A stretch of DNA of 57,986 nt from Gloeocapsopsis crepidinum LEGE 06123 (GTDB lineage: Bacteria; Cyanobacteriota; Cyanobacteriia; Cyanobacteriales; Chroococcidiopsidaceae): NCBI RefSeq assembly GCF_015207655.1, contig NZ_JADEWN010000034.1, positions 1-57,986 on the forward strand. Reading direction: 5' to 3'. The notes beneath the pieces are model-generated. The model was given only the letters and a program-made list of their open reading frames with translations. It was not told where the DNA came from and ran no database searches. Positions 1 through 9,023 of the stretch are shown piece after piece (position 1 is the first letter of the stretch; every line of letters begins with the position of its first letter). The position numbers and the translations under genes were made by a program.

Positions 1-130
1 CTGGTGTCGGAGACTGAGCAAAGATTATGAGGTTTTACCTGCCACTTCTGAGGCGATGATTCAAGTTGCGATGATTCGTCTTATGTTGAGACGATTGGTA
101 TAGTCTTTGACTTTTCAGACATCCTCTTAG
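1..130 (+). mobile_element. Right end of an IS5-like insertion sequence
   Basis: The transposase tail ends at 103. It is followed by a short pyrimidine-rich tract near 107-130 (gacttttcagacatcctct), the kind of sequence that forms IS5-type terminal repeats. The left end lies outside the window, so neither the inverted repeat nor a target duplication can be confirmed. The boundary near 130 is an estimate. Confidence 0.45.
2..103 (+). CDS. IS5-family transposase, C-terminal fragment (cut by window start)
   Basis: An open frame enters from the left edge and reads 33 codons to a TAG at 101-103. The peptide contains CRRLSKDYEVLPATSEA and then a short hydrophobic Met/Leu/Arg tail ending in RRLV. 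This matches the conserved C-terminal end of IS5-family DDE transposases, where the last helix follows an RRLSKDYE-like motif. Only the tail is visible, so the catalytic triad cannot be checked. I cannot tell whether the element outside the window is intact. The AT-rich stretch just after the stop probably includes the right inverted repeat. Confidence 0.72.
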   Translation, partial: WCRRLSKDYEVLPATSEAMIQVAMIRLMLRRLV

Positions 131-262
131 GAAGGGACAAGTGATTAGTGGGTAGTTTTGAGTTTTGAGTGATGAGTTTTGAGTGTGTGAGTGAGTTATA
201 TAGAAAACAGTATTCTTCCTCTGCTTCCTCTGCACAAGAAGCTGCCCTAACTTCCCTAGCTT

Positions 263-1051
263 TTATTTCCATCGACTTGCCCAGTAACAGCACATTCCTT
301 GAAAGATTAGGTGTGGAGCAGAAGTTATCTTAGTAGCGATATTTGGGTATTGTACCTGAAAATAATTGAGAAGCAAGGCGCGATCGCCTCCTGTCATCGC
401 AACACAACTTTCAGGAAATTCTTGCCACCAAGCATCAACAAAGTCTTTTATCCCAGCCATCAACGTGTAAATTACCCCACTGAGAATCGATTCTGGCGTA
501 TTCAATGCCCAGCGAGATGGGAATGATTCTGGAGTATCAACCAAGGGTAATGCAGCAGTTCTCTCGCCCAACGATTGTAATTGTAAGCGAACACCAGGAA
601 GAATCGCGCCACCAACCAAAGTGCGATCGCACTTTGCACCCGTGAAAGTAAGCGCGGTTCCAGCATCAATGACAAGAGCAGGAAAACTCCATATTGCGCC
701 CGCACCCCACAAAGCTAATGCGCGATCAATTCCCAACGTGGCATAAACTCCTTGAAGTGGAACTTGGTCTAATGTAATTTCATGAATATTGGGATATGTT
801 TGCCAAATTGTTGTCGCTTGGGGAATGACTGAAGCTAAGTAAATAGGCGGTAGCGATCTCATATTAATCGTCCCAGGAGCTAGAATTTCTCTAGAAAAAT
901 CGGCAATGTTTTGGCAGCTAGCAAGATTTTGTACTACCGATACTGGTAAATACTCAGTATCCCATGCAAATTGCAGTGCCTCTTCAACAAACCACGCCCA
1001 GTGCAACCGCGAATTACCAATCATCAAAGCTAGCCAGTGCGATTCACTCAT
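263..1051 (-). CDS. coaX: Type III pantothenate kinase
   Basis: This 262-residue protein phosphorylates pantothenate, the first step of coenzyme A synthesis, in the cytoplasm. Type III kinases belong to the ASKHA fold. The N-terminal phosphate-binding strand is seen as LMIGNSRLHWAW (usually D/N-x-GN). A central GIDRALALWGA segment matches the family G-x-D-R motif. VIDAGTALTFT matches the second phosphate motif. Length is normal for CoaX. The ATG at 1051 is the natural start because the first strand begins a few residues later. The gene is transcribed toward the IS fragment and diverges from the flavodiiron pair. Family assignment is secure; activity is inferred. Confidence 0.9.
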   Translation of the reverse strand: MSESHWLALMIGNSRLHWAWFVEEALQFAWDTEYLPVSVVQNLASCQNIADFSREILAPGTINMRSLPPIYLASVIPQATTIWQTYPNIHEITLDQVPLQGVYATLGIDRALALWGAGAIWSFPALVIDAGTALTFTGAKCDRTLVGGAILPGVRLQLQSLGERTAALPLVDTPESFPSRWALNTPESILSGVIYTLMAGIKDFVDAWWQEFPESCVAMTGGDRALLLNYFQVQYPNIATKITSAPHLIFQGMCCYWASRWK

Positions 1052-1274
1052 AAATCAACCGCTATTTTTAATCTTCTAACTACCAACCACTCATTATTCT
1101 TAACTCACCCCTCACTCCGGACTTCGTCCCGCTGCGCTAACACCCCTCACCCCTCCTCACACACTTTTAGTTTTTTAAACTGAAACATAAATTTATTAAT
1201 AAAGCTTTACAAAGAAAGCATGAGAAAATAAAGGTAGATAAAAAAAAATTATAAGTTGCTAAGGAGGCTGACTG
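1052..1274. other. Intergenic region between divergent coaX and flavodiiron genes
   Basis: About 220 bases without a gene. The left half has C-rich direct repeats (cacccctcac) and a copy of the ttcgtcccgctgcgctaac type of genomic repeat. The right half is AT-rich and ends with AAGGAGG (1261-1267) upstream of the ATG at 1275. Promoters for both genes should lie here, but I cannot assign boxes with confidence. Confidence 0.4.
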
Positions 1275-3002
1275 ATGGTAGCGCTCACCGATAAAGTCCA
1301 GAACCGGCTGACAATGCAAATTGCTGATATTGCTCCAAACACAACAGCGGTTCGCTCTTTGGATTGGGATCGCGATCGCTTTGATATCGAATTTGGATTG
1401 CAAAATGGCACTACATACAACTCATTTATTATTCGTGGTGAGCAGACTGCCTTAGTTGACACCTCTCATGAAAAATTTCGTCAACTTTATTTAGACACGC
1501 TGCATCAAGTGATTGATCCCGCAGAAATTGACTATATCGTTATCAGCCATACTGAACCGGATCATAGCGGCTTAGTCAAAGACATATTACAACTAGTTCC
1601 CGAAGCAACTGTCGTGGGGTCAAAAGTTGCACTTCAGTTTCTAGAAGACATGGTGCATCAACCGTTTAAGCGGCAAATTGTTAAAAACGGCGATCGCTTA
1701 GATTTAGGTAATGGACATGAATTAGAGTTCATCAGCGCCCCAAATTTACACTGGCCTGATACGATGTTCACCTACGATCGCAAAACGCAAGTTCTTTATA
1801 CTTGTGATGCTTTTGGATTGCATTATTGTGATGACAATACATTTGATGAGGATCTCGGCGCGATCGAAGCTGATTTCCGTTTTTACTACGACTGCTTGAT
1901 GGCTCCTAATGCGCGTTCGGTGTTATCTGCGATGAAACGCATGGGTGAATTAGGAGAAGTCACCACGATCGCAACAGGTCATGGACCACTCCTCTATCAC
2001 AACGTGGCAGAATTGACTCGCCGTTATCGCGTTTGGAGTCAATCACAAGCTAAAGCAGAAACAACAGTTGCAGTTTTTTACACTTCTGATTATGGCTATA
2101 GCGATCACCTTGCCCAAGCAATTGCTCAAGGTATCACTAAAACAGGTGTTGCTGTAGAAACAGTTGACGTGCGATCGGCAGATCTCCAAGAAGTTCAGGA
2201 ACTCATTAGCCGAGTATCAGGAATCGTTATTGGAATGCCCCCTGCATCAGGAGACATAGCAGAAACTGCCCAGACGGTGCTCAGTACAGTACTAGCTGCT
2301 GCTAAAGCAAAGCAATCTATCGGAATTTTTGAGGCTGGTGGTGGTGATGATGAACCAGTTTACCCACTATTGAACAAATTCCGCGACTTAGGTCTTTCAG
2401 TCGCTTTTCCTGCAATTCAAATTAAAGAAGCCCCCACAGGAGCAACCTATCAGCGATGTGAAGAAGCAGGAACCGACTTAGGGCAATGGCTAACGCGCGA
2501 TCGCAGCATCAAAGTCATGAAATCTTTAGATGCAGATCTTGATAAAGCTTTAGGCAGAATTAGCGGCGGACTCTACATCATTACTGCTAAAAAAGGCGAT
2601 GCATCCAGTGCCATGCTGGCATCGTGGGTGACACAAGCAAGTTTTAAACCCCTGGGAGTGACAATCGCAGTTGCCAAAGATCGTGCAATTGAATCATTAA
2701 TGCAAGTCGGCGATCGCTTTGTACTAAACGTCTTAGAAGAAGGCAACCACCTACACTTAATGAAACACTTCCTCAAGCGTTTCTCTCCTGGTGCAGATCG
2801 TTTCGAGGACGTCAAAACTCAACCTTCCCAAAACGGTGCGCCAATTCTTACTGATGCTTTAGCTTACATGGAATGCGAAGTGACAAGCCGGATGGAAGTG
2901 AGCGATCACCATATCGTTTATGCCACTGTAGAAACAGGTAGAGTAAGTAATCCCGAAGCCCTTACCGCAGTTCACCATCGCAAAGTCGGCAATCATTACT
3001 AG
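1275..3002 (+). CDS. flv3: Class C flavodiiron protein, Flv3-like (canonical metal site)
   Basis: This is a 575-residue diflavin flavodiiron protein. In cyanobacteria these reduce O2 to water with electrons from photosystem I, as a safety valve. Three modules are visible: a metallo-beta-lactamase-like diiron domain (about 1-250), a flavodoxin domain (about 265-405) and a C-terminal flavin reductase domain (about 430-575). The diiron ligands are intact: H92-x-E94-x-D96-H97, H159, D178 and H236. Intact ligands are typical of Flv3 and Flv4 rather than Flv1 and Flv2. The start is supported by AAGGAGG 7 bases upstream. A paralogue with a degenerate site follows after 148 bp. The small membrane gene usual between flv4 and flv2 is absent, so I favour Flv3. 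Confidence 0.85.
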   Translation: MVALTDKVQNRLTMQIADIAPNTTAVRSLDWDRDRFDIEFGLQNGTTYNSFIIRGEQTALVDTSHEKFRQLYLDTLHQVIDPAEIDYIVISHTEPDHSGLVKDILQLVPEATVVGSKVALQFLEDMVHQPFKRQIVKNGDRLDLGNGHELEFISAPNLHWPDTMFTYDRKTQVLYTCDAFGLHYCDDNTFDEDLGAIEADFRFYYDCLMAPNARSVLSAMKRMGELGEVTTIATGHGPLLYHNVAELTRRYRVWSQSQAKAETTVAVFYTSDYGYSDHLAQAIAQGITKTGVAVETVDVRSADLQEVQELISRVSGIVIGMPPASGDIAETAQTVLSTVLAAAKAKQSIGIFEAGGGDDEPVYPLLNKFRDLGLSVAFPAIQIKEAPTGATYQRCEEAGTDLGQWLTRDRSIKVMKSLDADLDKALGRISGGLYIITAKKGDASSAMLASWVTQASFKPLGVTIAVAKDRAIESLMQVGDRFVLNVLEEGNHLHLMKHFLKRFSPGADRFEDVKTQPSQNGAPILTDALAYMECEVTSRMEVSDHHIVYATVETGRVSNPEALTAVHHRKVGNHY

Positions 3003-3021
3003 CGACTAGTTTTGAATTTTG

Positions 3022-3061
3022 AGTTTTGTTAGCGTAGCAGTGCCTTAGCAAGTGTTGAGTT
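3022..3061 (+). repeat. Dispersed intergenic repeat, family A
   Basis: This copy has the core ttagcgtagcagtgccttag, flanked by gttttg and ttgagt tracts, between the two flavodiiron genes. Related copies occur near 18482, 34379, 37387 and 44841. The gtgcnttagcac part can fold into a short hairpin, although here one arm reads gcaag. Confidence 0.65.
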
Positions 3062-3150
3062 AAAAGAATTTGCTTAACTCAACACTTGACATTCTTAACA
3101 AGTAACTCTTTGTCTCCCTGACCTCCAACCTCTGACCCCTCATCTGACTT

Positions 3151-4860
3151 ATGGAATCAAAACCACGCGACGTACAGTTTTTTCCCATTGGGATCGATAC
3201 ATCAGTATTGCGATCGCGCAGTTGGACGCGGTTAAGATTTGAAATTGAATATGCCTTGGCTCGCGGGACTACGGCTAATTGCTATGTCATTCAAGGCGAT
3301 CGCCTTGCAATTATCGATCCTCCTGGAGAAACTTTCACCCAAATTTATTTAGCAGCTTTACAGCAGCGCATCGATTTACAAAAGCTAGATTATGTCATTC
3401 TCGGACACGTCAATCCTAATCGTGCTGCAACGTTAAAAGCTCTACTAGAAATTGCCCCGCAAATTACCTTTGTCAGCTCTAATCCAGGTGCGATCAATCT
3501 CCGTGGCACAATGGAAAACCCCAATTTACATGTCAAAGTCATGCGTGGCGAGGAAACGCTGGATTTAGGGAAAGGTCATGATTTGCAATTTATCCCTACT
3601 CCTAATCCACGCTATCCCGATCATCTTTGCACCTACGATCCCCTCACAGAAATTCTCTATACAGATAAGTTCTTTGGAGCGCATATTTGCGGCGATCAGG
3701 TATTTGATGAAGGTTGGGAAAGTTTTCAAGAAGATCGGCGCTACTACTTTGATTGTTTGATGGCTCCCCATGCGCGTCAAGTAGAAACAGCACTAGACAA
3801 ACTTTCCGATCTTCCTATCAGAATGTATGCCACAGCGCATGGTCCCTTGGTGCGTTACGGATTACTACAACTCACTGAAGCATACCGTCAATGGAGCCAA
3901 CAGCAAACATCTCAAGATACAACTGTTGCTTTGATTTATGCTTCAGCTTATGGCAATACAGCAACATTGGCACAAGCGATCGCGCGTGGTATTACTAAAG
4001 CAGGTGTTGGTGTCGAATCGATTAATTGTGAAATTGCTGCTCCAGACGAAATTCGTACTGCTGTCGAAAAATCAACTGGATTTATTATTGGTTCACCCAC
4101 ACTCGGCGGACACGCACCTACTCCCATTCAAACAGCGTTAGGCATTGTACTATCAACTGCAACTAACAACAAACTTGCAGGAGTATTTGGTTCCTATGGT
4201 TGGAGTGGTGAAGCAATTGATTTAATCGAAAATAAACTCAAAGATGCTGGTTATAGATTTGGGTTTGACACTATGCGCGTCAAGTTCAAACCTAATGACG
4301 TCACCCTGCAACTGTGCGAAGAAGCTGGCACTGACTTTGCTCAAAGCCTGAAAAAAGCTAAAAAAGTCCGCGCCCCGCGACAACCAGCTACTAATGTTGA
4401 ACAAGCAGTTGGTCGCGTTGTTGGCTCATTAAGTGTGGTGACGACTAAGCAAGGAGATGTTTCTAGTGCAATGCTAGCTTCGTGGGTTTCTCAGGCAACT
4501 TTTAACCCTCCAGGATTAACCGTAGCAGTTGCTAAAGACCGCGCGATCGAATCACTCATGCACACTGGTAGCAAGTTTGTCCTCAATATCCTTCCAGAAG
4601 ACAACTATATCAGCCTAATGAAGCACTTTCTGAAACCTTTTACTCCTGGAGAAGATCGCTTCAGCGGTGTAGTCACTCAAAGCGCAGATAATGGCTGTCC
4701 TGTTCTCTCTGACGCTCTTGCTTATCTAGAGTGCTCTATTCAAAATCGCATGGAAGGTGGCGATCACTGGATTGTCTATGCAGCAGTGGATAATGGCAAA
4801 GTTCTAGATTCCGATGGAGTTACCGCCGTTCACCACCGTAAGTCAGGAAACCACTATTAA
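3151..4860 (+). CDS. flv1: Class C flavodiiron protein, Flv1-like (degenerate metal site)
   Basis: This 569-residue protein has the same three-module architecture as the upstream Flv. The diiron site is altered: the H-x-E-x-D-H block reads H86-V-N88-P-N90-R91, the next His is R154 (in PNPRYPD), and the bridging Asp is K173 (in YTDKFFGAH). Only H86 and H230 remain. Basic replacements at these places are known for Flv1 and Flv2, which work with Flv3 and Flv4 respectively. The gene is co-directional with the Flv3-like gene and 148 bp downstream, which fits a heteromeric pair. Flv1 is preferred to Flv2 because no flv4-flv2 spacer gene is present. The exact name needs phylogeny. Confidence 0.83.
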   Translation: MESKPRDVQFFPIGIDTSVLRSRSWTRLRFEIEYALARGTTANCYVIQGDRLAIIDPPGETFTQIYLAALQQRIDLQKLDYVILGHVNPNRAATLKALLEIAPQITFVSSNPGAINLRGTMENPNLHVKVMRGEETLDLGKGHDLQFIPTPNPRYPDHLCTYDPLTEILYTDKFFGAHICGDQVFDEGWESFQEDRRYYFDCLMAPHARQVETALDKLSDLPIRMYATAHGPLVRYGLLQLTEAYRQWSQQQTSQDTTVALIYASAYGNTATLAQAIARGITKAGVGVESINCEIAAPDEIRTAVEKSTGFIIGSPTLGGHAPTPIQTALGIVLSTATNNKLAGVFGSYGWSGEAIDLIENKLKDAGYRFGFDTMRVKFKPNDVTLQLCEEAGTDFAQSLKKAKKVRAPRQPATNVEQAVGRVVGSLSVVTTKQGDVSSAMLASWVSQATFNPPGLTVAVAKDRAIESLMHTGSKFVLNILPEDNYISLMKHFLKPFTPGEDRFSGVVTQSADNGCPVLSDALAYLECSIQNRMEGGDHWIVYAAVDNGKVLDSDGVTAVHHRKSGNHY

Positions 4861-4967
4861 AAGGCGGGTAGTAGGGTAGTAGAGTTGAAGGGTAGTAGGG
4901 TATGAGGGTATGAGGGAAAAATAGCATTTTCGTCTCTCCCACACTCTTACACTCCCACTCGCCCCTC

Positions 4968-5516
4968 CTACAGTCTTTTCTCCAAATACTGACCAATCAT
5001 CTGCTGTTCGCCTGCACGGGAGATAATTGTTTGGCGAGTGCGGTAATTGCTACCTATTAGCTTCAATTCTTCTTCAAAGACAGAGCCTTTATACTCTGTA
5101 CGCAAACACATTGTTTGAGGATTGGAGAAATAATACTCGGCTGTGACTGGCTTTGTTGTCGCAAAACCGCGATCGCGATACAACGTTGTTCCACCTACAC
5201 CGAAAAGTGTGGTGCCTTTCGATTCTTTCTTTCCTGACACCGAATTTGTGCTTTCCCAGCTTACTTGAGCACCACAAGTGAGAACTGTAGCATCATCAAG
5301 TTGGTGTAATTGAGCGAGTTGTTCTAGTTCTGCACACCCTGGTTCTAAAAACTGAATGGTAATAATGCTAACCATTTCCTTTGTTTCTCCAGCTGGCAAG
5401 GTATAGTATCGCCTTTCTGAGCGCCATTTACCAGCGGAGTGTTTGAAAAATTCTGCAGCTAGCAGCGAAGCTTCTCTTGTGTAGGTCAGTTGTTGCGGTG
5501 ATGTCACTATCAGCAA
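4968..5516 (-). CDS. cpcS: Phycobiliprotein chromophore lyase, CpcS/CpeS type
   Basis: This 182-residue protein attaches phycobilins to a cysteine of phycobiliprotein subunits. The family signature FFKHSAGKWRSERRYYTL is seen at about residues 23-40, followed by the alternating beta pattern of a lipocalin-like barrel (ITIQF, AQVSWES, GTTLFGV, AEYYFS, LRTEYKG). The EELK and SNYRTRQTI segments near the C-terminus also fit the family. Length is usual. It faces away from rplS across about 370 bp. CpcS, CpcU and CpeS members cannot be separated from sequence alone, so the symbol is a family label. Confidence 0.83.
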   Translation of the reverse strand: MLIVTSPQQLTYTREASLLAAEFFKHSAGKWRSERRYYTLPAGETKEMVSIITIQFLEPGCAELEQLAQLHQLDDATVLTCGAQVSWESTNSVSGKKESKGTTLFGVGGTTLYRDRGFATTKPVTAEYYFSNPQTMCLRTEYKGSVFEEELKLIGSNYRTRQTIISRAGEQQMIGQYLEKRL

Positions 5517-5885
5517 GCCTCATGGAAAGTTTATTAATCAAGGGTATTTTAGGATTAAATGCAATACCTTGTTACTATTTTTAATACAGTAAATTATACA
5601 TACAATCATAGCGACAAAAAATAAAAATGTGTCACTGTTTTACCAAAATCAGTCTGTAGAGTAACTCATGTAAGTCAACCGAGATTTTAATCTTCAAAAC
5701 TGAATAGACAATGAATTTTTTTATTCAGTTGGTCTACCAAGCTCTATGAAAGGCGTTGAGCGCAATAGTTCTTTATGCAAGTCTCTATCGATTGATGGAG
5801 TTTAGCCGAAAGCTAACTGCTTTACCCCTAGACTCAAAGCCAAGTATCAAGTTAATATGAATGATTGTGAGTTTTTCATAAGGCT
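5517..5885. other. Intergenic region upstream of rplS with an inverted repeat
   Basis: About 370 AT-rich bases between divergent cpcS and rplS. A 9-bp perfect inverted repeat (AACTGAATA at 5698-5706, TATTCAGTT at 5722-5730, 15-base loop) is the only clear structure. Another segment, 5800-5825, has tagccgaaagct, a small hairpin. The region should carry the rplS promoter and 5' leader. I cannot match it to a known leader family. Confidence 0.4.
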
Positions 5886-6248
5886 ATGAACGCGCAAGAG
5901 ATTATCCGCTCGATAGAAGCGGAGCAATTAAAGTCAAATTTACCCGATATCTATGTCGGAGATACAGTTAGGGTAGGAGTCATTATTCAAGAAGGTGGCA
6001 AAGAACGTACCCAACCTTATGAAGGAGTAGTCATTGCCAAACGCAATGGCGGAATAAATGAGACAATTACAGTAAGAAGAATCTTTCAAGGAGTAGGCGT
6101 AGAGCGAGTTTTTCTACTACACTCACCCCGCGTTGCTAGTATAAAAGTACTGCGTCGTGGTAAAGTCCGCCGCGCTAAGTTATACTATTTGCGCGATCGT
6201 GTAGGTAAAGCTACCCGCGTGAAACAACGCTTTGACCGCGCTTTGTAG
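5886..6248 (+). CDS. rplS: 50S ribosomal protein L19
   Basis: This 120-residue protein sits at the 30S-50S interface of the ribosome. The sequence has the L19 core: [23 protein letters not shown], then [17 protein letters not shown], then [37 protein letters not shown]. The N-terminal [16 protein letters not shown] matches the usual start, so the ATG at 5886 is accepted. The adjacency to tRNA-Trp, secE and nusG is common in cyanobacteria. Confidence 0.97.
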   Translation: MNAQEIIRSIEAEQLKSNLPDIYVGDTVRVGVIIQEGGKERTQPYEGVVIAKRNGGINETITVRRIFQGVGVERVFLLHSPRVASIKVLRRGKVRRAKLYYLRDRVGKATRVKQRFDRAL

Positions 6249-6339
6249 AATATATTCAGTTAAATCAAGCTGAATTTAACGCATTCGCTCTCAAATTGCG
6301 TTACACTACAATTCAGTGGCTACAGCTACAGAAAGTTGT

Positions 6340-6412
6340 GCGCTCTTAGTTCAGTTGGTAGAACGCAGGTCTCCAAAACCTGATGTCGGGGGTTCAAGTC
6401 CTCCAGGGCGCG
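6340..6412 (+). tRNA. trnW: tRNA-Trp (anticodon CCA)
   Basis: A complete 73-nt cloverleaf can be folded by eye. The acceptor stem is gcgctct (6340-6346) with agggcgc (6405-6411), and the discriminator is G6412. The D stem is gttc/gaac (6349-6352 and 6361-6364). The anticodon arm is caggt-ctCCAaa-acctg with CCA at 6373-6375. The T arm is ggggg-ttcaagt-cctcc. The 3' CCA is not encoded. Its place just before secE and nusG is a conserved arrangement. Confidence 0.96.
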
Positions 6413-6625
6413 CTGTGCAGACTATAGGTCTGCTTGTAGCAAATTTACCATAAGCATACCCGAAAGCAGTATGAAGCGTTCAAGCGGCATCAAGATGTGA
6501 AACTTTCGGGTAAAATTATTTGTGTAAGTATGACTAAGACCGTCTCGCAAAGTAGGCAAGTTTGAGTGTCTGCGAGTGCAGAAATTCGTGTCATAGCTGC
6601 ATTGTGATTGGGGAGACGATTGCTC

Positions 6626-6850
6626 GTGAATAAGAAGAATGAAGTTGAAATCCAAGAACCCAAGAATGGGGGTAATATTGGTAGCTTCTTCCAAGGAACC
6701 AAAGAAGAATTTGACAAAGTTGTCTGGCCAAGCAGACAGCAACTTGTAAGTGAGTCAGCTGCTGTATTGTCGATGGTAGTGCTTTCGGCAACCTTTATCT
6801 ATCTGGTTAATGGCTTCTTTGCTTGGGCAGCAGGACAGGTGTTTCGATGA
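6626..6850 (+). CDS. secE: Preprotein translocase subunit SecE
   Basis: This small single-span SecE is part of the SecYEG channel. The sequence shows a polar N-terminus, the conserved FFQGTKEEFDKVVWPSRQQL amphipathic helix, and one C-terminal membrane helix (AAVLSMVVLSATFIYLVNGFFAW). I choose the GTG at 6626, which has GGGGAG at 6610-6615 about 10 bases upstream. An upstream TTG at 6608 would overlap that ribosome binding site, and a TTG at 6620 is possible. The stop TGA overlaps the nusG ATG in an ATGA, so the two genes are probably translationally coupled. Confidence 0.93.
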   Translation: MNKKNEVEIQEPKNGGNIGSFFQGTKEEFDKVVWPSRQQLVSESAAVLSMVVLSATFIYLVNGFFAWAAGQVFR

Positions 6851-7479
6851 TTTTTGAAGACGAATCACGTAATCCCAATCAATCACAGAATGCAGGAGAG
6901 ACAACTACTCCTGCTCTAACTCCGCGTTGGTATGCAGTTCAAGTAGCATCTGGATGTGAAAAACGAGTCAAAGCAGATATAGAGCGGCGGGCACAGACCT
7001 TTGACGTTGCCGAGCGGATTGCTCAAGTTGAAATCCCGCAGACTCCTGCTGTAAAAATTCGTAAAGACGGCAGTAGACAGCACACAGAAGAAAAAGTGTT
7101 CCCTGGCTATGTGCTTGTAAAAATGTCAATGGATGATGATACCTGGCAAGTTGTCAAAAACACGCCTCATGTCATCAACTTTGTGGGAGCCGAGCAAAAA
7201 AAAGGAGTTGGCAGAGGGCGCGGTCACGTAAAACCAGTTGCACTGAGTCATACAGAGGTCGAACGGATCTTCAAACAGACAGCTGAGCAAGAGCCAGTCG
7301 TCAAAATTGATATGGCAGCTGGCGATAAAATTGTTGTACTTTCGGGTCCATTTAAAGACTTTGAAGGTGAAGTGGTAGAAGTCAGTCCAGAACGGAGCAA
7401 GCTCAAAGCGTTACTCTCAATCTTTGGACGCGACACGCCCGTTGAATTGGAATTTAATCAGGTTCAGAAACAAGGCTAA
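6847..7479 (+). CDS. nusG: Transcription termination/antitermination protein NusG
   Basis: This 210-residue protein binds RNA polymerase and promotes processive elongation. The NGN domain starts at PRWYAVQVASGCEKRVKADIERR and includes FPGYVLVKM and TPHVINFVG. The C-terminal KOW domain has AGDKIVVLSGPFKDFEGEVVEV. An acidic and Asn/Gln-rich extension of about 25 residues precedes the NGN domain, which is normal in cyanobacteria. The ATG at 6847 forms ATGA with the secE stop. An in-frame start at 6823 lies inside secE and is less likely. rplK follows after 6 bp. Confidence 0.96.
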   Translation: MIFEDESRNPNQSQNAGETTTPALTPRWYAVQVASGCEKRVKADIERRAQTFDVAERIAQVEIPQTPAVKIRKDGSRQHTEEKVFPGYVLVKMSMDDDTWQVVKNTPHVINFVGAEQKKGVGRGRGHVKPVALSHTEVERIFKQTAEQEPVVKIDMAAGDKIVVLSGPFKDFEGEVVEVSPERSKLKALLSIFGRDTPVELEFNQVQKQG

Positions 7480-7485
7480 TAGAGA

Positions 7486-7911
7486 ATGGCAAAAAAAGTT
7501 GTTGCGGTCATTAAGTTGGCTCTGACCGCAGGAAAAGCAAACCCAGCACCTCCAGTGGGTCCAGCGCTCGGTCAGCATGGCGTCAATATTATGATGTTCT
7601 GCAAAGAATATAACGCCAGAACAGCAGACCAAGCCGGAACGGTAATTCCAGTAGAAATCTCGGTTTTTGAAGACCGCAGTTTCACATTTGTACTCAAGAC
7701 TCCACCAGCTTCAGTATTGATTTGTAAGGCAGCTGGAATCGAGCGCGGTTCCAACGAACCGAACAAAAAGAAAATTGGGCAGATCAGCCGAGCACAACTG
7801 CAAGAGATCGCCCAAACAAAAATGCCAGACCTCAATGCAAATGATATTGAGGCAGCAATGAAAATTGTGGCTGGAACTGCTCGCAATATGGGCGTGACAG
7901 TCGTTGATTAA
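7486..7911 (+). CDS. rplK: 50S ribosomal protein L11
   Basis: This 141-residue L11 binds 23S rRNA at the GTPase-associated centre. The whole family pattern is visible: [36 protein letters not shown] at the N-terminus and GTARNMGV at the C-terminus. It is 6 bp after nusG and about 100 bp before rplA. That gap contains a small hairpin, tgctag-gatttt-ctagca near 7913-7930, which has no following T run. Confidence 0.97.
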   Translation: MAKKVVAVIKLALTAGKANPAPPVGPALGQHGVNIMMFCKEYNARTADQAGTVIPVEISVFEDRSFTFVLKTPPASVLICKAAGIERGSNEPNKKKIGQISRAQLQEIAQTKMPDLNANDIEAAMKIVAGTARNMGVTVVD

Positions 7912-8010
7912 TTGCTAGGATTTTCTAGCAGTAGACATTAAAGCTTTTAGCGTATACATATAGCGGGGGAGAAGCAGAGCTTCGTTAAGTAACCCCAAAG
8001 GAGAAAAAAA

Positions 8011-8724
8011 ATGGCGAAAAAAGAATCTCGCCGGATGCAAGAACTGCGAAAAAAGGTTGAAGATAAACCTTACCAACCAATAGAGGCACTGAGCTTACTC
8101 AAAGAAACAGCAACAGCTAAGTTTCCTGAAGCTGCAGAAGCTCACATTCGCCTAGGAATTGACCCTAAATATACTGACCAACAGTTACGAACAACAGTAG
8201 CGCTACCTAAAGGTACTGGACAAATTGTACGGGTAGCAGTTATTGCTAGAGGAGAAAAAGTGACTGAAGCAACAAATGCTGGTGCTGATGTTGTTGGTTC
8301 AGAAGAATTGATTGATGAAATTCAACAAGGTCGCATGGACTTCGATCGATTAATCGCGACACCAGATGTCATGCCACAGGTAGCAAAACTCGGACGACTT
8401 CTAGGACCACGCGGTTTGATGCCTTCACCAAAAGGTGGGACAGTCACGTTTGATATTACCCAAGCGATCGCCGATTTTAAAGCTGGTAAACTAGAATTTC
8501 GTGCCGATCGCACAGGCATTGTTCATGTTATGTTTGGTAAGGTGTCTTTCTCACCAGAAGATTTATTAGTAAATCTTAAGGCTTTACAAGAGACTATTGA
8601 CCGCAATCGTCCTTCAGGTGCAAAAGGTCGTTATTGGCGGACAATGTTTGTGTCAGCAACAATGGGACCATCAATCCAAGTTGATGTCAATGCCCTGCGC
8701 GACATGAAATCTGAAGCTGCTTGA
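8011..8724 (+). CDS. rplA: 50S ribosomal protein L1
   Basis: This 237-residue L1 forms the L1 stalk of the ribosome. Diagnostic stretches are [48 protein letters not shown] and [18 protein letters not shown] strong AAAGGAG (7998-8004) supports the ATG at 8011. The gene lies in the usual L11-L1-L10-L7/L12 order, with a 300-bp leader before rplJ. Confidence 0.97.
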   Translation: MAKKESRRMQELRKKVEDKPYQPIEALSLLKETATAKFPEAAEAHIRLGIDPKYTDQQLRTTVALPKGTGQIVRVAVIARGEKVTEATNAGADVVGSEELIDEIQQGRMDFDRLIATPDVMPQVAKLGRLLGPRGLMPSPKGGTVTFDITQAIADFKAGKLEFRADRTGIVHVMFGKVSFSPEDLLVNLKALQETIDRNRPSGAKGRYWRTMFVSATMGPSIQVDVNALRDMKSEAA

Positions 8725-8835
8725 TGAGAGGTCAGAGGTTAGTGGCTAGTGGCTAGCAAGTAGAGAAATTTATCTCATTTCTTGTCTTAACTTCTTCTAC
8801 TCTTAGAAACCTGACCCCTGACCCCTCCACAATCA

Positions 8836-8985
8836 AATAGACAAAGCCAGAGACAGCAGGAGCTTTTGAAGCTTAATACCCTGCCGAGGTTTGTAACTCA
8901 AATGCTGAAATGCCACCAACAAAGTGGCATGACTGTAGAGGTATAACCTGCTAACCCTGGCTGATAAAGCTGGGGTTTTTGCTTT
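8836..8985 (+). promoter_or_regulatory. Ribosomal protein L10 leader with attenuator hairpin
   Basis: The 300-bp gap before rplJ contains a structured leader. A 7-bp stem ATGCCAC/GTGGCAT sits at 8910-8930. A second 9-bp hairpin (8953-8977) is followed by TTTTT and looks like an intrinsic terminator. This arrangement matches the known L10 leader, in which the L10-(L7/L12)4 complex binds its own mRNA and limits rplJL expression. The outer kink-turn part is harder to trace by eye, so the left border is approximate. Confidence 0.75.
8953..8981 (+). terminator. Attenuator-type intrinsic terminator before rplJ
   Basis: The stem AACCCTGGC (8953-8961) pairs with GCTGGGGTT (8969-8977) around the loop tgataaa and runs into a T tract. 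It lies 43 bases before the rplJ start codon, a position suited to autogenous control rather than simple termination of rplA. Confidence 0.7.
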
Positions 8986-9023
8986 GAGTATTGGTACATA
9001 TAAGTTAAGGAGGTGAGACACAG

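Noticed and set aside
1275-4860. flv4-flv2 operon
   Set aside because: The small membrane gene usually between flv4 and flv2 is missing and the genes are adjacent, so Flv3/Flv1 is more likely; phylogeny was not possible.
4861-4967. gtagtagggta repeats as a CRISPR-like or minisatellite array
   Set aside because: Only a few imperfect short repeats without spacers; it looks like ordinary intergenic low-complexity sequence.
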